Shown here: piece by piece, positions 27,687-35,829 of the stretch
Numbering within the stretch: position 1 is the stretch's first letter
How the letters are laid out: each line of letters begins with the position of its first letter
DNA from: Rhizorhapis sp. SPR117
Lineage (GTDB): Bacteria > Pseudomonadota > Alphaproteobacteria > Sphingomonadales > Sphingomonadaceae
NCBI RefSeq assembly: GCF_021742065.1
Contig: NZ_JAKKIE010000031.1
Span: forward strand, 1 to 49,442
Direction: 5' to 3'
DNA length: 49,442 bases
Translations under genes and position numbers: made by a program
Notes under the pieces: generated by a model
Databases searched by the model: none
Told to the model about the DNA's origin: nothing
The model's input: only the letters and a program-made list of their open reading frames with translations

Positions 27687-27796
27687 CATATTGAGGCAGG
27701 TTTCGTCCTGGTATGGTGGAATCGAAGTTTTCAATATTAAAGATCGTCACCCTGAACTTGATTGGCAATTGTGCCCTTGAAACATGTAGCCAATCT

Positions 27797-27976
27797 CCCT
27801 CTCCCCTGTGGGGATCGTTGCATAATTTCATTTTACCGTCATCCCCGCGAAGGCGGGGATCCATTTCCTGATCTAACCGCTTGATTTACGTTGGGAGATG
27901 GGTTCCCGCCTTCGCGGGAACGACGAAAATCAGGAAATGCACGAATTATGCAATAGTCCCTTCAGGGGGAGGGGCT
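27797..27976. repeat. Nested palindromic element (REPIN/MITE-like)
   Basis: About 180 bp built as a set of nested inverted repeats. The outer arms include ttgcataatt (27818-27827) and aattatgcaa (27944-27953), extended outward by C/G-rich arms (ctctcccctgtgggg against cccttcagggggagggg). Inside are two REP-like palindromes facing each other: atccccgcgaaggcggggat (27841-27860) and ttcccgccttcgcgggaa (27903-27920), flanked by matching atttcctgat / atcaggaaat. It carries no gene. Such elements are usually present in many genome copies. Confidence 0.65.
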
Positions 27977-28099
27977 ATGATGGCGAGCCCAGCCTATTTG
28001 TCGCAACGGTATGATTCCCTGCGCAGGCAGCATGACGATATCTTATGTGACAAAATTCAGCTTCACATGACTAGGCACCAGATCATGCTCTTCTGACAT

Positions 28100-28138
28100 A
28101 AAAAAGGCGGCGGAACCTGTCGTTCCACCGCCTTTTTT
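28100..28138 (-). terminator. Rho-independent terminator (bidirectional look)
   Basis: A 17-bp stem (28100-28116 with 28122-28138, one mismatch) of the form aaaaaaggcggcggaac, loop ctgtc, closing with a T run on either strand. It sits 24 bp past the stop of the Flp pilin gene and should end its transcript. Confidence 0.85.
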
Positions 28139-28161
28139 GTTTTTGGACGTGTCAGACGCTA

Positions 28162-28320
28162 TTAAAGCTTCGTGGACACGTTGTTGAAGGTAGCGCCCAG
28201 CTTCGTACCCAAGCTGGACATCGCGGTGATGGCAGCAACGGCGATCAGGGCTGCGATCAGGCCATATTCAATAGCGGTCGCGCCCTTGTTGTCAGCGAAA
28301 ATCTTGCGAATATATTGCAT
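28162..28320 (-). CDS. Flp family type IVb pilin
   Basis: A 52-residue pilin reading MQYIRKIFADNKGATAIEYG at its start: a short basic leader, the processing motif around GATAIEYGLIAALIAVA with the conserved Glu-Tyr, and a hydrophobic helix. AAGGAG lies 8 bp before the ATG. Flp pilins form bundled pili for surface attachment and need the tad machinery, which is not in this window. It ends at a strong terminator. Confidence 0.92.
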   Translation of the reverse strand: MQYIRKIFADNKGATAIEYGLIAALIAVAAITAMSSLGTKLGATFNNVSTKL

Positions 28321-28446
28321 AGTCGGTCTCCTTGGTTTCAAGCTTCAATTTACCCGGCTTCCTGGATTCCCAGGCTAGCATTTGCAGAAATAGGAGATTG
28401 AGGTTGACAAAGATTTAACGCGAGACCGAATTTGTTTCGTTAACCT

Positions 28447-28629
28447 TCAATTGTCTTCGACCGCATTGCTGATGTTACTCCACATCGCTAATGTTTTAGT
28501 TCCCAAGCTCGCGATAGCGCCCATGGCGGCGAGAACGATGAGCGCGCAGATCAGGCCATATTCGACAGCCGTTGCGCCTTTGTCGGAACCCGACAATTTT
28601 CTCAGCATTCGGATCATCAAAAACCCCAT
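28447..28629 (-). CDS. Second Flp family type IVb pilin
   Basis: A 60-residue pilin paralogue. Leader MIRMLRKLSGSDK, then GATAVEYGLICALIVLAAMGAIASLG with the Flp Glu-Tyr pair, and a tail ending NAVEDN. The start may be the internal Met five codons in (MIRML). It lies 126 bp upstream of the other pilin on the same strand; the gap is A/T-rich and probably holds the promoter of the downstream copy. Confidence 0.88.
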   Translation of the reverse strand: MGFLMIRMLRKLSGSDKGATAVEYGLICALIVLAAMGAIASLGTKTLAMWSNISNAVEDN

Positions 28630-28681
28630 TTCACAATGCGTCTATGGTGACTCATAGTATGGGTGTCGTTAACAAAGGTTT

Positions 28682-29107
28682 ATGAACGACATTTTTGCGG
28701 TTTCCCGCTCATCCTTGCTCCATGTTGTGGCGGTTGCGCTGATCGATGCGGACGGACGCATTCTTCTGCAGCAGCGCCCACCGGGAAAGGCGATGGCGGG
28801 CCTGTGGGAATTCCCCGGCGGCAAGATAGAACCGGGCGAAACCCCCGAAGCAGCCCTTGTGCGCGAATTGCAGGAGGAGCTTGGCATCGATACGCATGTA
28901 AGCTGCCTTGCGCCCGCTGCATTTGCCAGCGACACCTTGGGTGACAGACACCTGTTGCTGTTACTTTATATATGCCGGAAATGGTCGGGCACTATTGTCC
29001 CGACCCAAGCGAGCGCGCTGAAGTGGGTTCGGCCGGTACAGATGCATGCTCTGGACATGCCGCCCGCGGATAAACCGCTGATCGGTCTGCTCGACGCTTT
29101 GTTGTAA
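28682..29107 (+). CDS. mutT: MutT-type NUDIX pyrophosphohydrolase (8-oxo-dGTP diphosphatase)
   Basis: A 141-residue NUDIX enzyme. The box is complete: GGKIEPGETPEAALVRELQEELGI, here given by its residues G-x5-E-x7-R-E-L-x-E-E-L-G (about 47-69). The LWEFPGGK approach is characteristic of MutT, which removes 8-oxo-dGTP from the nucleotide pool. Convergent with the methyltransferase gene. Confidence 0.85.
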   Translation: MNDIFAVSRSSLLHVVAVALIDADGRILLQQRPPGKAMAGLWEFPGGKIEPGETPEAALVRELQEELGIDTHVSCLAPAAFASDTLGDRHLLLLLYICRKWSGTIVPTQASALKWVRPVQMHALDMPPADKPLIGLLDALL

Positions 29108-29122
29108 TAGCCGCTTTCGGGT

Positions 29123-29980
29123 TCAACGCTTGCTCTTCAAAGCCTCGGTCAAGGAAATGGTGGCACTGCCCCGACGCGCTGCTTTGGGTTGGCTTGGATC
29201 TGGCGCCCAGCCACTCATATAGATGACGCTGAAACTTTCCGTCGTTTTTCCATCGGCATCGGCCGCATTTGCGAAGACGCTTGCCGCGCGCCCTAGCTGT
29301 TCGCGCGTCATATGTGGTGGGCGGGATGACAGCAGGTTGGACGCACCCATGCCACGCAGATCCGCCATCAACGAAAAAATACTGAAATACCGGACATTCA
29401 GAATGTCGCTATCAGCGACCGGCATGGCAAAGCCGGCGCGGCTGAGAAGGTCGCCGGCGGATCGCACATCAATTTGTGGATGAATGTGCTGCGCAGGGCG
29501 CTCTCCGTCTCCGACCAATAAGGCTCTACGTAATGCCGGAAGCGAACCGGCCCCCGAAAAGGCAGCAAGAAAGAGTCCGTCGGGACGTAAAATCCGTCGG
29601 ATCAGGATCAGCGCGCCGGGAAGGTCATTGACGCTGTCAAGGGTTCCACAAGCGATGACGAGGTCGAAACAGGCATCTGCAAAGGGCAAGGCATCTTCAT
29701 CCGCCTGCACCCCATTGGTCGCGCGCGCATTGGTAATGCCCGGATCGGTGCATAAGACCGTCATTCCAATCGCCGCCAGCGATTCGCGGAGGAATGGGGT
29801 CGGGCAGCCGATCAGCAGAACCCGGTCAAAACTCCTTTTTACATCGCGCAGCCTGTCGAGCAGTTCCTCTGCCATATAGCGGTAGAGAAAATCATGTTCG
29901 GCAAAATTCCGGGCTGCACGGTCGCGCCGCATCCGGCGCAGACGGCGATCGAAAATCTCATGATTGTTGGTCGTCGGCAT
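29123..29980 (-). CDS. SAM-dependent methyltransferase (BioC/NDUFAF5-like)
   Basis: A 285-residue class I methyltransferase. The N-terminal FDRRLRRMRRDRAARNFAEHDFL is typical of the group that includes mitochondrial NDUFAF5 and bacterial BioC-like proteins. The SAM pocket is VLLIGCPTPFLRESLAA, a variant of the usual Gly-rich motif I, and the acidic residue is in CTDPG. The ATG at 29980 gives the family length; the long frame upstream runs antisense to comF and is rejected. Substrate unknown. Confidence 0.78.
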   Translation of the reverse strand: MPTTNNHEIFDRRLRRMRRDRAARNFAEHDFLYRYMAEELLDRLRDVKRSFDRVLLIGCPTPFLRESLAAIGMTVLCTDPGITNARATNGVQADEDALPFADACFDLVIACGTLDSVNDLPGALILIRRILRPDGLFLAAFSGAGSLPALRRALLVGDGERPAQHIHPQIDVRSAGDLLSRAGFAMPVADSDILNVRYFSIFSLMADLRGMGASNLLSSRPPHMTREQLGRAASVFANAADADGKTTESFSVIYMSGWAPDPSQPKAARRGSATISLTEALKSKR

Positions 29981-30025
29981 CACAGTCGGGCTTGTGCATC
30001 GCGTGGGGACATAGGACAAGGGGCT

Positions 30026-30827
30026 ATGAATAGGGGGCCTGTGAACATATTGCGCGCGTTGGGGACCCGGCTTGTGGATTTTGCTTTGCCGCCACGATGT
30101 CCAGGCTGTGGTGTCATTACAGCAGAGCACCAGCAATTCTGCCTGTCGTGCTGGGGGAAAATGGAGTTCCTTGGAACACCCTGCTGTAATAGCTGCGGGC
30201 TGCCATTTGCTTTTGAACAGCCGGAAAACAGCCGCTGCGGCGCATGTCTGGCGCATCCTCCGGCGCATGACCGCGCGCGCTGTGCTGGCCTATGGGGATA
30301 TAGCCCGTACAGTCGCGCTGAAGTTGAAATATGGGCGCAGGATAGGCTTGGCGCGCTTGATCGCACGCCATATGGAACGGCATGTTCAGCCTGAAAAGCG
30401 AACGGAAATGCTGCTTGTTCCTGTGCCGTTGCATCGCTGGCGTTTGGGGTGGCGGGGTTTCAACCAATCCGCCTTGATAGCGCGAGCGCTGGGTCAATCC
30501 TTGGGATTGCCGGTGGAGTTAGAGATTTTGCAGCGGATCAAAAGCACGCCGCCGCTTCGTGGGATGAACCCGTCACAGCGCATGAAAACGCTCAGCGGAG
30601 CCTTTCAAGTGGCAAGGAAATCCCGCAGCGAACTGCTTGGAAAGACGGTGGTTCTGGTCGATGATGTCTATACCAGTGGTGCCACGGCCAATAGTTGTGC
30701 AAAAGTTCTCAAGCGTGGCGGGGCTGCGTCGGTGCACATCCTCTGTTGGGCGAGAGTCCTGCGCGAAGAGCCTGCCACGCTGATTGACAATCATGGCGCC
30801 CATGCCAATCTCGGTATGAAGGAGTGA
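30026..30827 (+). pseudogene. comF: comF (phosphoribosyltransferase-like), interrupted by a frameshift
   Basis: ComF-family competence/DNA-uptake protein split between two frames. The first (from ATG 30026) carries the zinc-ribbon: LPPRCPGCGVI, FCLSCWGKM, CCNSCGLPF and CGACLAHPP. The second carries the phosphoribosyltransferase domain with RGFNQSALIARAL and the PRPP loop VVLVDDVYTSGATANSC, ending at 30827. The switch falls in the alternating run ccgcgcgcgc at 30271-30280; restoring one GC pair would rejoin HDRAR to AVLAYGD. Either a true loss of two bases or a sequence error in a slippery run. Confidence 0.8.
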
Positions 30828-30836
30828 AGGACATTT

Positions 30837-31094
30837 ATGCCCCGTGTTGAAATTTATACAAAGATGATGTGTTCCTTTTGTACGCGCGCCAAGCGGCTGC
30901 TGAGCGACAAGGGGGTGGAGTTTGAGGAATATGACATTAGCTTGGGCGGACCCAAGCGGCAGGAAATGCTGGATCGAGCCAATGGAGGTTACACGGTGCC
31001 TCAGATTTTCATCGAAGGGAAGCATATTGGCGGATCGGATGATCTCATGATGCTTGAACGTGCGGGCAGGCTTGATCCTTTGCTGAAAGCCTGA
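30837..31094 (+). CDS. grxC: Glutaredoxin 3
   Basis: An 85-residue glutaredoxin. The active site is MCSFCTRAKRLL, that is C-S-F-C instead of the common C-P-Y-C; the cis-Pro loop GYTVPQIFIEGKHIGGSDDL is normal and binds glutathione. It reduces disulfides and mixed disulfides in the cytoplasm. It follows comF by 9 bp and precedes the amidase gene by 6 bp, one operon. Confidence 0.93.
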   Translation: MPRVEIYTKMMCSFCTRAKRLLSDKGVEFEEYDISLGGPKRQEMLDRANGGYTVPQIFIEGKHIGGSDDLMMLERAGRLDPLLKA

Positions 31095-31100
31095 TTTCCA

Positions 31101-31931
31101 GTGCGGGCTGCCATATGCCAGATGACGAGCGGAACCGATCCCACGCGCAATGCGCAGGTGATTGTGAAGGCAGTGCAGGAGGCGAAAAATCGTGGTGCCG
31201 ATATGCTTTTCACACCGGAAATGGCGGGTCAGCTCGATAGAGACAGAAAGCGTGCAGCGGCAACGCTTGTCGATGAGGCGCATAATATCGTTCTGGCGCA
31301 GGTGTGCGAGGCAGCAGCCAAGGCGGGGCTTTGGGTGCATCTGGGGTCATTGGCATTAAAAGATGAACGTAGCGACGGGCGTTGGAGCAACCGCAGTTTC
31401 GTCATAGATGACAAAGGCAAGATCCGCGCCCGTTATGACAAGATCCATCTGTTCGATGTTGATCTGGCCACGGGTGAAAGCTGGCGCGAATCGTCGGTAT
31501 ATGGTCCGGGTGAGCGTGTCGTAACCGTCGATACCCCTTGGGCACGCATGGGCCTCAGCGTGTGTTATGACCTGCGCTTTCCCGATCTTTACAGAGCATT
31601 GACCAATGCCGGCGCGAATATCTTGCTGGTGCCATCGGCATTCACTGTGCCGACAGGGCAGGCGCACTGGCACGTCCTTTTGCGCGCCAGAGCCATAGAG
31701 GCAGGCTGTTTCGTCATCGCCCCGGCGCAGGTCGGCAAACATGAGGATAGCCGAGAAACCTACGGCCATTCATGTGTGGTTGATCCTTGGGGTGATATAT
31801 TATTGGACATGGATACTGAAACAGGCCTTGCATTGACCGATATAGAGATGGAAAGGGTCGCTGATGTGCGTTCGCGCATACCGGCGCTGACCAACCGACG
31901 TACTATACCGAGTGAAATTGAAACCAAATGA
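31101..31931 (+). CDS. Carbon-nitrogen hydrolase (nitrilase superfamily, Nit1-like)
   Basis: A 276-residue amidase with the catalytic Glu-Lys-Cys set: LFTPEMAGQ (Glu), RARYDKIHLFDVDL (Lys) and LSVCYDLRFPDLYRAL (Cys). The opening with QMTSGTDPTRNAQ and the end RSRIPALTNRR resemble Nit1/Nit2 proteins that repair deaminated glutathione, which would fit its place beside glutaredoxin; substrate remains inference. It starts with GTG and overlaps the next gene by ATGA. Confidence 0.88.
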   Translation: MRAAICQMTSGTDPTRNAQVIVKAVQEAKNRGADMLFTPEMAGQLDRDRKRAAATLVDEAHNIVLAQVCEAAAKAGLWVHLGSLALKDERSDGRWSNRSFVIDDKGKIRARYDKIHLFDVDLATGESWRESSVYGPGERVVTVDTPWARMGLSVCYDLRFPDLYRALTNAGANILLVPSAFTVPTGQAHWHVLLRARAIEAGCFVIAPAQVGKHEDSRETYGHSCVVDPWGDILLDMDTETGLALTDIEMERVADVRSRIPALTNRRTIPSEIETK

Positions 31932-32437
31932 TAGTCTTTGACCTGAAATGCTATGATCGCGGCCATGTTTTCGAAGGCTGGTTCGGATCAAGTGCAGATT
32001 ATGAAAAGCAACGGGCGGCGGGCATGATCTCTTGCCCAGTGTGCGGCGATTCTCAGGTGCGCAAGGCCGTGATGAGTCCTGCCATTGGACCTAAATCCAG
32101 CCAGCAACGCCAGTCCGCTCCGATGCCTCAATCACAACCGGCCCAGGATGCTGAAAATCATGCGGTGTCGCTCAGCAACGCTTCGACGACGAACGAGATG
32201 GCGAAAATGCAGGCATTGATCTCTGCGCTGGCAGAGACACAGGCAAAAATACTGGAAAAATCGGAATGGGTGGGCCGAACATTCGCTGATCGCGCGCGCG
32301 CTATGCATTATGGTGAAGAACCGCATAAGCAAATCCATGGTGAAGTCGCAACCGAGGAGGCCCGCGCGCTTTTGGAAGAGGGCGTTGAAGTCGCGCCCTT
32401 GCCATTGCCCGTCATTCCGCCGGATATTCAAAACTAG
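31928..32437 (+). CDS. DUF1178 family protein
   Basis: A 169-residue protein. The family start is MIVFDLKCYDRGHVFEGWFG, with a zinc-ribbon-like pair (Cys8 and CPVC at about 38-41). A Gln/Pro-rich linker and a helical C-terminus with FADRARAMHYGEEPHKQIHG follow. Function unknown. It ends the grxC operon, 106 bp before the tRNA. Confidence 0.9.
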   Translation: MIVFDLKCYDRGHVFEGWFGSSADYEKQRAAGMISCPVCGDSQVRKAVMSPAIGPKSSQQRQSAPMPQSQPAQDAENHAVSLSNASTTNEMAKMQALISALAETQAKILEKSEWVGRTFADRARAMHYGEEPHKQIHGEVATEEARALLEEGVEVAPLPLPVIPPDIQN

Positions 32438-32543
32438 AGTATCCGTGATGGTCAAGACAGGGGCGCGCCTCGTTCCGTTTTCCTTGACGCCTGCAAGCTG
32501 GATGCCTATCGCAACGCCAAGGAAACCAGCGGTTTTTCAGTGC

Positions 32544-32620
32544 GCGCCCGTAGCTCAGCAGGATAGAGCATCAGATTCCTAATCTGGGGGCCACAGGTTC
32601 GAATCCTGTCGGGCGCGCCA
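32544..32620 (+). tRNA. tRNA-Arg (CCT anticodon)
   Basis: A 77-nt cloverleaf with encoded CCA. Acceptor gcgcccg pairs with cgggcgc; the D arm is gctcagcaggatagagc; the anticodon arm tcaga-ttcctaa-tctgg presents CCT; the T arm is acagg-ttcgaat-cctgt. It is intact and marks the left edge of the mobile region: the serine recombinase frame enters its 3' half from the other strand. Confidence 0.95.
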
Positions 32621-34240
32621 CTTCCGAACAAAACTGGGCACTCCGGCCGCAGCCTGCCCGTTCCCCATCACAAGACGTTCGAGCACGGTCCGGCGGCCGT
32701 GGATGCGGATTTCCGCGTCGTCCACTTCGACATTGTCGATCATGGCGCGCAGCCAGGCGCGGCGGAACGGAGTCGGCCCGTCCTGAATGTTGGCGCGCAT
32801 GGTCGCGGTGAACGCGTCGATTTTGTCGGCGCTGATTCTCGCTTCGGGCCGCATTTCGGTCAGGGCGCGGTCAAGCGTGGCCTGCGCAATGTCGCGCTCG
32901 GTCCTGACGGCGGCGATACGGTCCTTGAGAGTCGCGTCGGCAGGATCGGCGATGCCGGTTTCGATGGCCTGATAGAGACGGCTGAGCCTGCTTTCCGCGT
33001 CGAGCAGCTTTGTGCGCAGGGCCGTGATTCGCTCGGCATGATCCGCGCTGCGCGCGGACTGCCGTTCGAGCAGGGCTTCCAGCAATTTGTGGACGCGCTG
33101 CGGGGTCAGCAGGTCGGTGGCGAGCCTGTCGGTGACGATCGTATCCAGCCTGTCCATCGGGATCGCGCGGCCCTTGCAGGCGCTCTTGCCCTTCTGGGCG
33201 CAGGTCGCGCAGGCATAGTAGCGGTAGCGGCCTGATTTGCCGGTGCGCAGCGTCATGCCGCCGCCGCAGCTTGCGCAGGTGGCAAGCCCGGTCAGCAGGA
33301 TCGGGCCGGTGACGGTACGCGGCGGCGTGACTTTCGGGTTGCGCGCCTTGAGGTTCTTCTGGAGCTTATCGAATGCCGGTGCGTCAATGATCGGATCGAC
33401 CGGGACAAGAATTTGTTCGGTTTCCGGCTTGTCCTGTTTCGTCTTCCAGACCTTGCGGTTGAAGCGGTACTCGCCCTTGTAAACCGTGCTGGTCACGAGC
33501 TTGTGCAACGGGCCGATGCCCCAGCGCGCGCCCCTGCGGGTGCGGTGGCCGTGATCGTTGAGCCAGGCCGCGACCGCCTTCACGCCCATCGGCCCGCCCG
33601 TGCCATCGCCTTCTAGAAACAGCCGGAAGATCAGGCGGATGGTTTCGGCTTCGACGGGATCGACGGCCAGCCGCTTCTTGGTTTTGGAACCGCGCTGTTC
33701 GGCGGCGATCACCGCATAGCCGTAGGGCGCTTTCGAGCCATTCCAGAAGCCCTGCCGCGCATTCTCCTGCATGGCGCGCAGCGTGTGCTTGGCGTTCTCC
33801 TTCGACTGGTATTCGTCGAACAGGGCGAAGACCTGCCGGACCATCACGCTCATCGGGTCATCGCCGAGGTCCTGCGTGATGCTCACCAGTCGCACGTTGT
33901 GTTTGCGCAGGGCGCGCACATGATATTCCAGCGCGAAATGATCGCGGGCGAAGCGGCTGAAGGAATGGACCAGCACGACATCGAACGGCGCGCCGCCCGC
34001 CGTCGCCATGTCGAGCAGGCGTTGCAGTTCAGGCCGCCGGTCATCGGTGCCGCTGGCACCGGGTTCGACGAATTCGGCGGCGACGATCCAGCCGCGCGAC
34101 TCGCAATAGGCGATGGCTTGGCGGCGCTGGTCGGGGATCGACAGATCATGCTCGGCCTGCCGCCCGGTCGAGACCCGCAGGTATAAAGCCGCGCGCGGCG
34201 GCGCTTCCGCATCAGGAGGGATTGTAACGCGCGTGTTCAT
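32579..34240 (-). CDS. Large serine recombinase (integrase/resolvase family)
   Basis: A 553-residue site-specific recombinase. The catalytic resolvase domain starts ALYLRVSTGRQ (Ser24 nucleophile) with SFSRFARDHFALEYH. Next come the recombinase domain (ENARQGFWNGSKAPYGYAV) and a zinc ribbon with TCASCGGG and CATCAQKGKSAC (about residues 315-352). A coiled-coil follows (400-460). Large serine recombinases insert phages and islands at a short core. The last 13 codons and the TAG stop lie antisense within tRNA-Arg(CCT), so the C-terminus is supplied by the host gene after insertion. The start overlaps the upstream small gene by ATGA. Confidence 0.88.
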   Translation of the reverse strand: MNTRVTIPPDAEAPPRAALYLRVSTGRQAEHDLSIPDQRRQAIAYCESRGWIVAAEFVEPGASGTDDRRPELQRLLDMATAGGAPFDVVLVHSFSRFARDHFALEYHVRALRKHNVRLVSITQDLGDDPMSVMVRQVFALFDEYQSKENAKHTLRAMQENARQGFWNGSKAPYGYAVIAAEQRGSKTKKRLAVDPVEAETIRLIFRLFLEGDGTGGPMGVKAVAAWLNDHGHRTRRGARWGIGPLHKLVTSTVYKGEYRFNRKVWKTKQDKPETEQILVPVDPIIDAPAFDKLQKNLKARNPKVTPPRTVTGPILLTGLATCASCGGGMTLRTGKSGRYRYYACATCAQKGKSACKGRAIPMDRLDTIVTDRLATDLLTPQRVHKLLEALLERQSARSADHAERITALRTKLLDAESRLSRLYQAIETGIADPADATLKDRIAAVRTERDIAQATLDRALTEMRPEARISADKIDAFTATMRANIQDGPTPFRRAWLRAMIDNVEVDDAEIRIHGRRTVLERLVMGNGQAAAGVPSFVRKWRARQDSNLWPPD

Positions 34241-34515
34241 GGCCGGTCATCCGCAGCAACGATCCTGTCTGCAACCTTGCCAAATCTTTGCGGCTCTTTC
34301 GAGTCGTGTGACGTGTTTTCTGCTTCAAACAACGCCTGAAGCGCCGGCATCAGGAAGGCTTCGATGACGGCCAGTTCCTCGTCGGTAATCGGATCGTCCG
34401 CATGAAGATCGTGCAGGACCGTCCAATCGTCAGGCGAGAGGGTGCCGTTCGCCCCGGCCTGCACGGCGGGACGAGGCGGCACTATCCGGCGATGGCGGGA
34501 CTCCTGTCCGCGCAT
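34237..34515 (-). CDS. Small protein coupled to the serine recombinase
   Basis: A 92-residue protein of unknown family with a basic start (MRGQESRHRRIVPP) and a central acidic helical part (SPDDWTVLHDLHADDPITDEELAVIEAF). Its stop overlaps the recombinase start (ATGA), so the two are translated together. This suggests a directionality or regulatory factor for the recombinase; no DNA-binding motif is evident, so this is only inference. Confidence 0.6.
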   Translation of the reverse strand: MRGQESRHRRIVPPRPAVQAGANGTLSPDDWTVLHDLHADDPITDEELAVIEAFLMPALQALFEAENTSHDSKEPQRFGKVADRIVAADDRP

Positions 34516-34576
34516 CGGTCAGTCCTCTCTTGTGACGGATTTGGCAGGGGCGGCGGCTGTGCCGCCGCCGGGCGGC

Positions 34577-34831
34577 TCAGTTGTCGTTCTTCAAAGCGAT
34601 GCGGCGGTGGGGATGGCAGTCCAGCCCGCGCTGGCGGCAGCATTCCGCGAAGCTGTCGCCGTAGGCGGCGTATGCCTGCTCAAAGATGGCCTCAGACCGC
34701 TCATCACCGAAGCGGCCGGATTGCAGCACCATCACCACCGCGTCATGCACGGCGTTGATCCGGGCATGGCAGGATTCAAGTCCCTGCGCCTTCAGATGAC
34801 CGGCAGCCCAGCGCCGAATATCCTTGTTCAT
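34577..34831 (-). CDS. Small hypothetical protein
   Basis: An 84-residue soluble protein starting MNKDIRRWAAGHLKAQ; helical, with several Cys and His toward the end (FAECCRQRGLDCHPHRR). GGAG sits 6 bp before the third in-frame ATG (34831), so that start is chosen over MEMKM. It follows a strong terminator and so has its own promoter. Family not recognised. Confidence 0.55.
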   Translation of the reverse strand: MNKDIRRWAAGHLKAQGLESCHARINAVHDAVVMVLQSGRFGDERSEAIFEQAYAAYGDSFAECCRQRGLDCHPHRRIALKNDN

Positions 34832-34931
34832 TTTCATCTCCATTGGCTGGTCGATGGGATGAATATGCGGGCGCTGCGGGACCTGTTTTCACGGGGAAAG
34901 CGCGTGGAAATCTCCGGCGATCCTGAAAAGC

Positions 34932-34966
34932 GAAAGGCGCACGAGCCGATGACTCGTGCGCCTTTC
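34932..34966 (-). terminator. Rho-independent terminator
   Basis: A perfect 14-bp stem (34932-34945 gaaaggcgcacgag with 34953-34966) and a 7-nt loop, followed on the minus strand by cttttc. It lies 16 bp beyond the stop of the 34982-35206 gene. Confidence 0.8.
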
Positions 34967-34981
34967 TTCGTGCGGTCGGTT

Positions 34982-35206
34982 TTAAACCGGGCTGCGCATG
35001 CCGCCGCCGGGATCGCAGCATGGCGGATCGTCGCCCGGTTGCGGGCAGGACGGATCGAACAGTTCGTCGATCATCTGCTGAAACAGCGCATCGACGGTTT
35101 CTTCCGTAACAGGTCGGTCGCAGGCCGCCAGCCATGTCTCGGCCCATGCGGAAAAGCGCGCTGGCATCCGCACCTGTACCAGCCTGTCATTTTGGGAATT
35201 GCTCAT
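34982..35206 (-). CDS. Small hypothetical protein
   Basis: A 74-residue protein starting MSNSQNDRLVQVRMPARF; the opening resembles the beta-strand of ribbon-helix-helix proteins (LVQVRMPARFSAWAETWL). The tail holds Cys in SCPQPGDDPPCCDPGGG. GGAG lies 7 bp before the ATG. It is bracketed by two terminators, so it is a single-gene unit. DNA binding is a guess. Confidence 0.6.
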   Translation of the reverse strand: MSNSQNDRLVQVRMPARFSAWAETWLAACDRPVTEETVDALFQQMIDELFDPSCPQPGDDPPCCDPGGGMRSPV

Positions 35207-35290
35207 CGTCGTCTCCTTTCGCAGGAGAATATGGATGCACGCCGCATCCGCTTTCCGCGCGGGAACCGCGCGCCCGCCACATCGCAGAAA

Positions 35291-35314
35291 ACCGGCCCGG
35301 CGAACCGGGCCGGT
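35291..35314 (-). terminator. Stem-loop terminator
   Basis: A perfect 10-bp GC stem (35291-35300 accggcccgg with 35305-35314) around loop cgaa, 12 bp beyond the stop of the 35326-35520 gene. On the minus strand it is followed by ttttctgcg, so it fits a terminator. Confidence 0.7.
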
Positions 35315-35325
35315 CAGCGCAGCGG

Positions 35326-35520
35326 CTAGAAACGCGGTGCCATCGCCTGTTGCCGCAGCCGGATCATCCGGCTGACGGCGTCCAGGCTGGCGACCGCGTG
35401 ACGCTGCGCGTCCGAGCCCGGTGCCGCCTGGGCCAGTGATTGTTGCACCTGCCGGTACAGCACATGCAGTTCGGCAAGCGACCGGTTGCTGAGTTCGCTG
35501 ACAGTGATGATGCGGGACAT
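35326..35520 (-). CDS. Small helical hypothetical protein
   Basis: A 64-residue protein starting MSRIITVSELSNRSLAELH, then an alpha-helical stretch with LHVLYRQVQQSLAQA and SRMIRLRQQAMAPRF. AAGGAG lies 7 bp before the ATG. It reads like a small regulator, but no family is recognised. The 300 bp upstream separate it from the divergent 35830 gene. Confidence 0.6.
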   Translation of the reverse strand: MSRIITVSELSNRSLAELHVLYRQVQQSLAQAAPGSDAQRHAVASLDAVSRMIRLRQQAMAPRF

Positions 35521-35829
35521 CGTATTTCTCCTTTTCTTCGGAGGCCCCGACAACCAGGGCCTTTCCGGCCCACACACAGATCATCGACGGATGAAGGCCC
35601 CTGTGGGCGGGGGTGGAGAAGGGAAGGAGGAAAAGATAACCGCAGCGGCACGGCAGCGACGGGCAGCCGGATGCGCTGAAAAGCAGGTCAGGAACGGCAG
35701 GAAAACAGGCTGGAACCCCAAGGTTTCTGCGGGCTTGCGGGCAATGAAATTTGCAGAGAAGCGCTTTCCCGCGATACAATTAACGTAATGGTTGTGTTGA
35801 TATTATGAATACTATTTTTGGACGTATTT
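35521..35829. promoter_or_regulatory. Divergent intergenic region, A/T-rich at right
   Basis: About 309 bp without a supported gene. The right end (35770-35829) becomes clearly A/T-rich, with taatggttgtgttgat and tattatgaatactat, unlike the GC-rich left neighbour. It must hold promoters for the genes on each side, but no single consensus can be claimed. Confidence 0.4.

Noticed and set aside
30072..30827. comF as an intact 251-residue gene from 30072
   Set aside because: Its first 65 residues are not ComF-like; the zinc ribbon is in the other frame from 30026, so a frameshift is the better reading.
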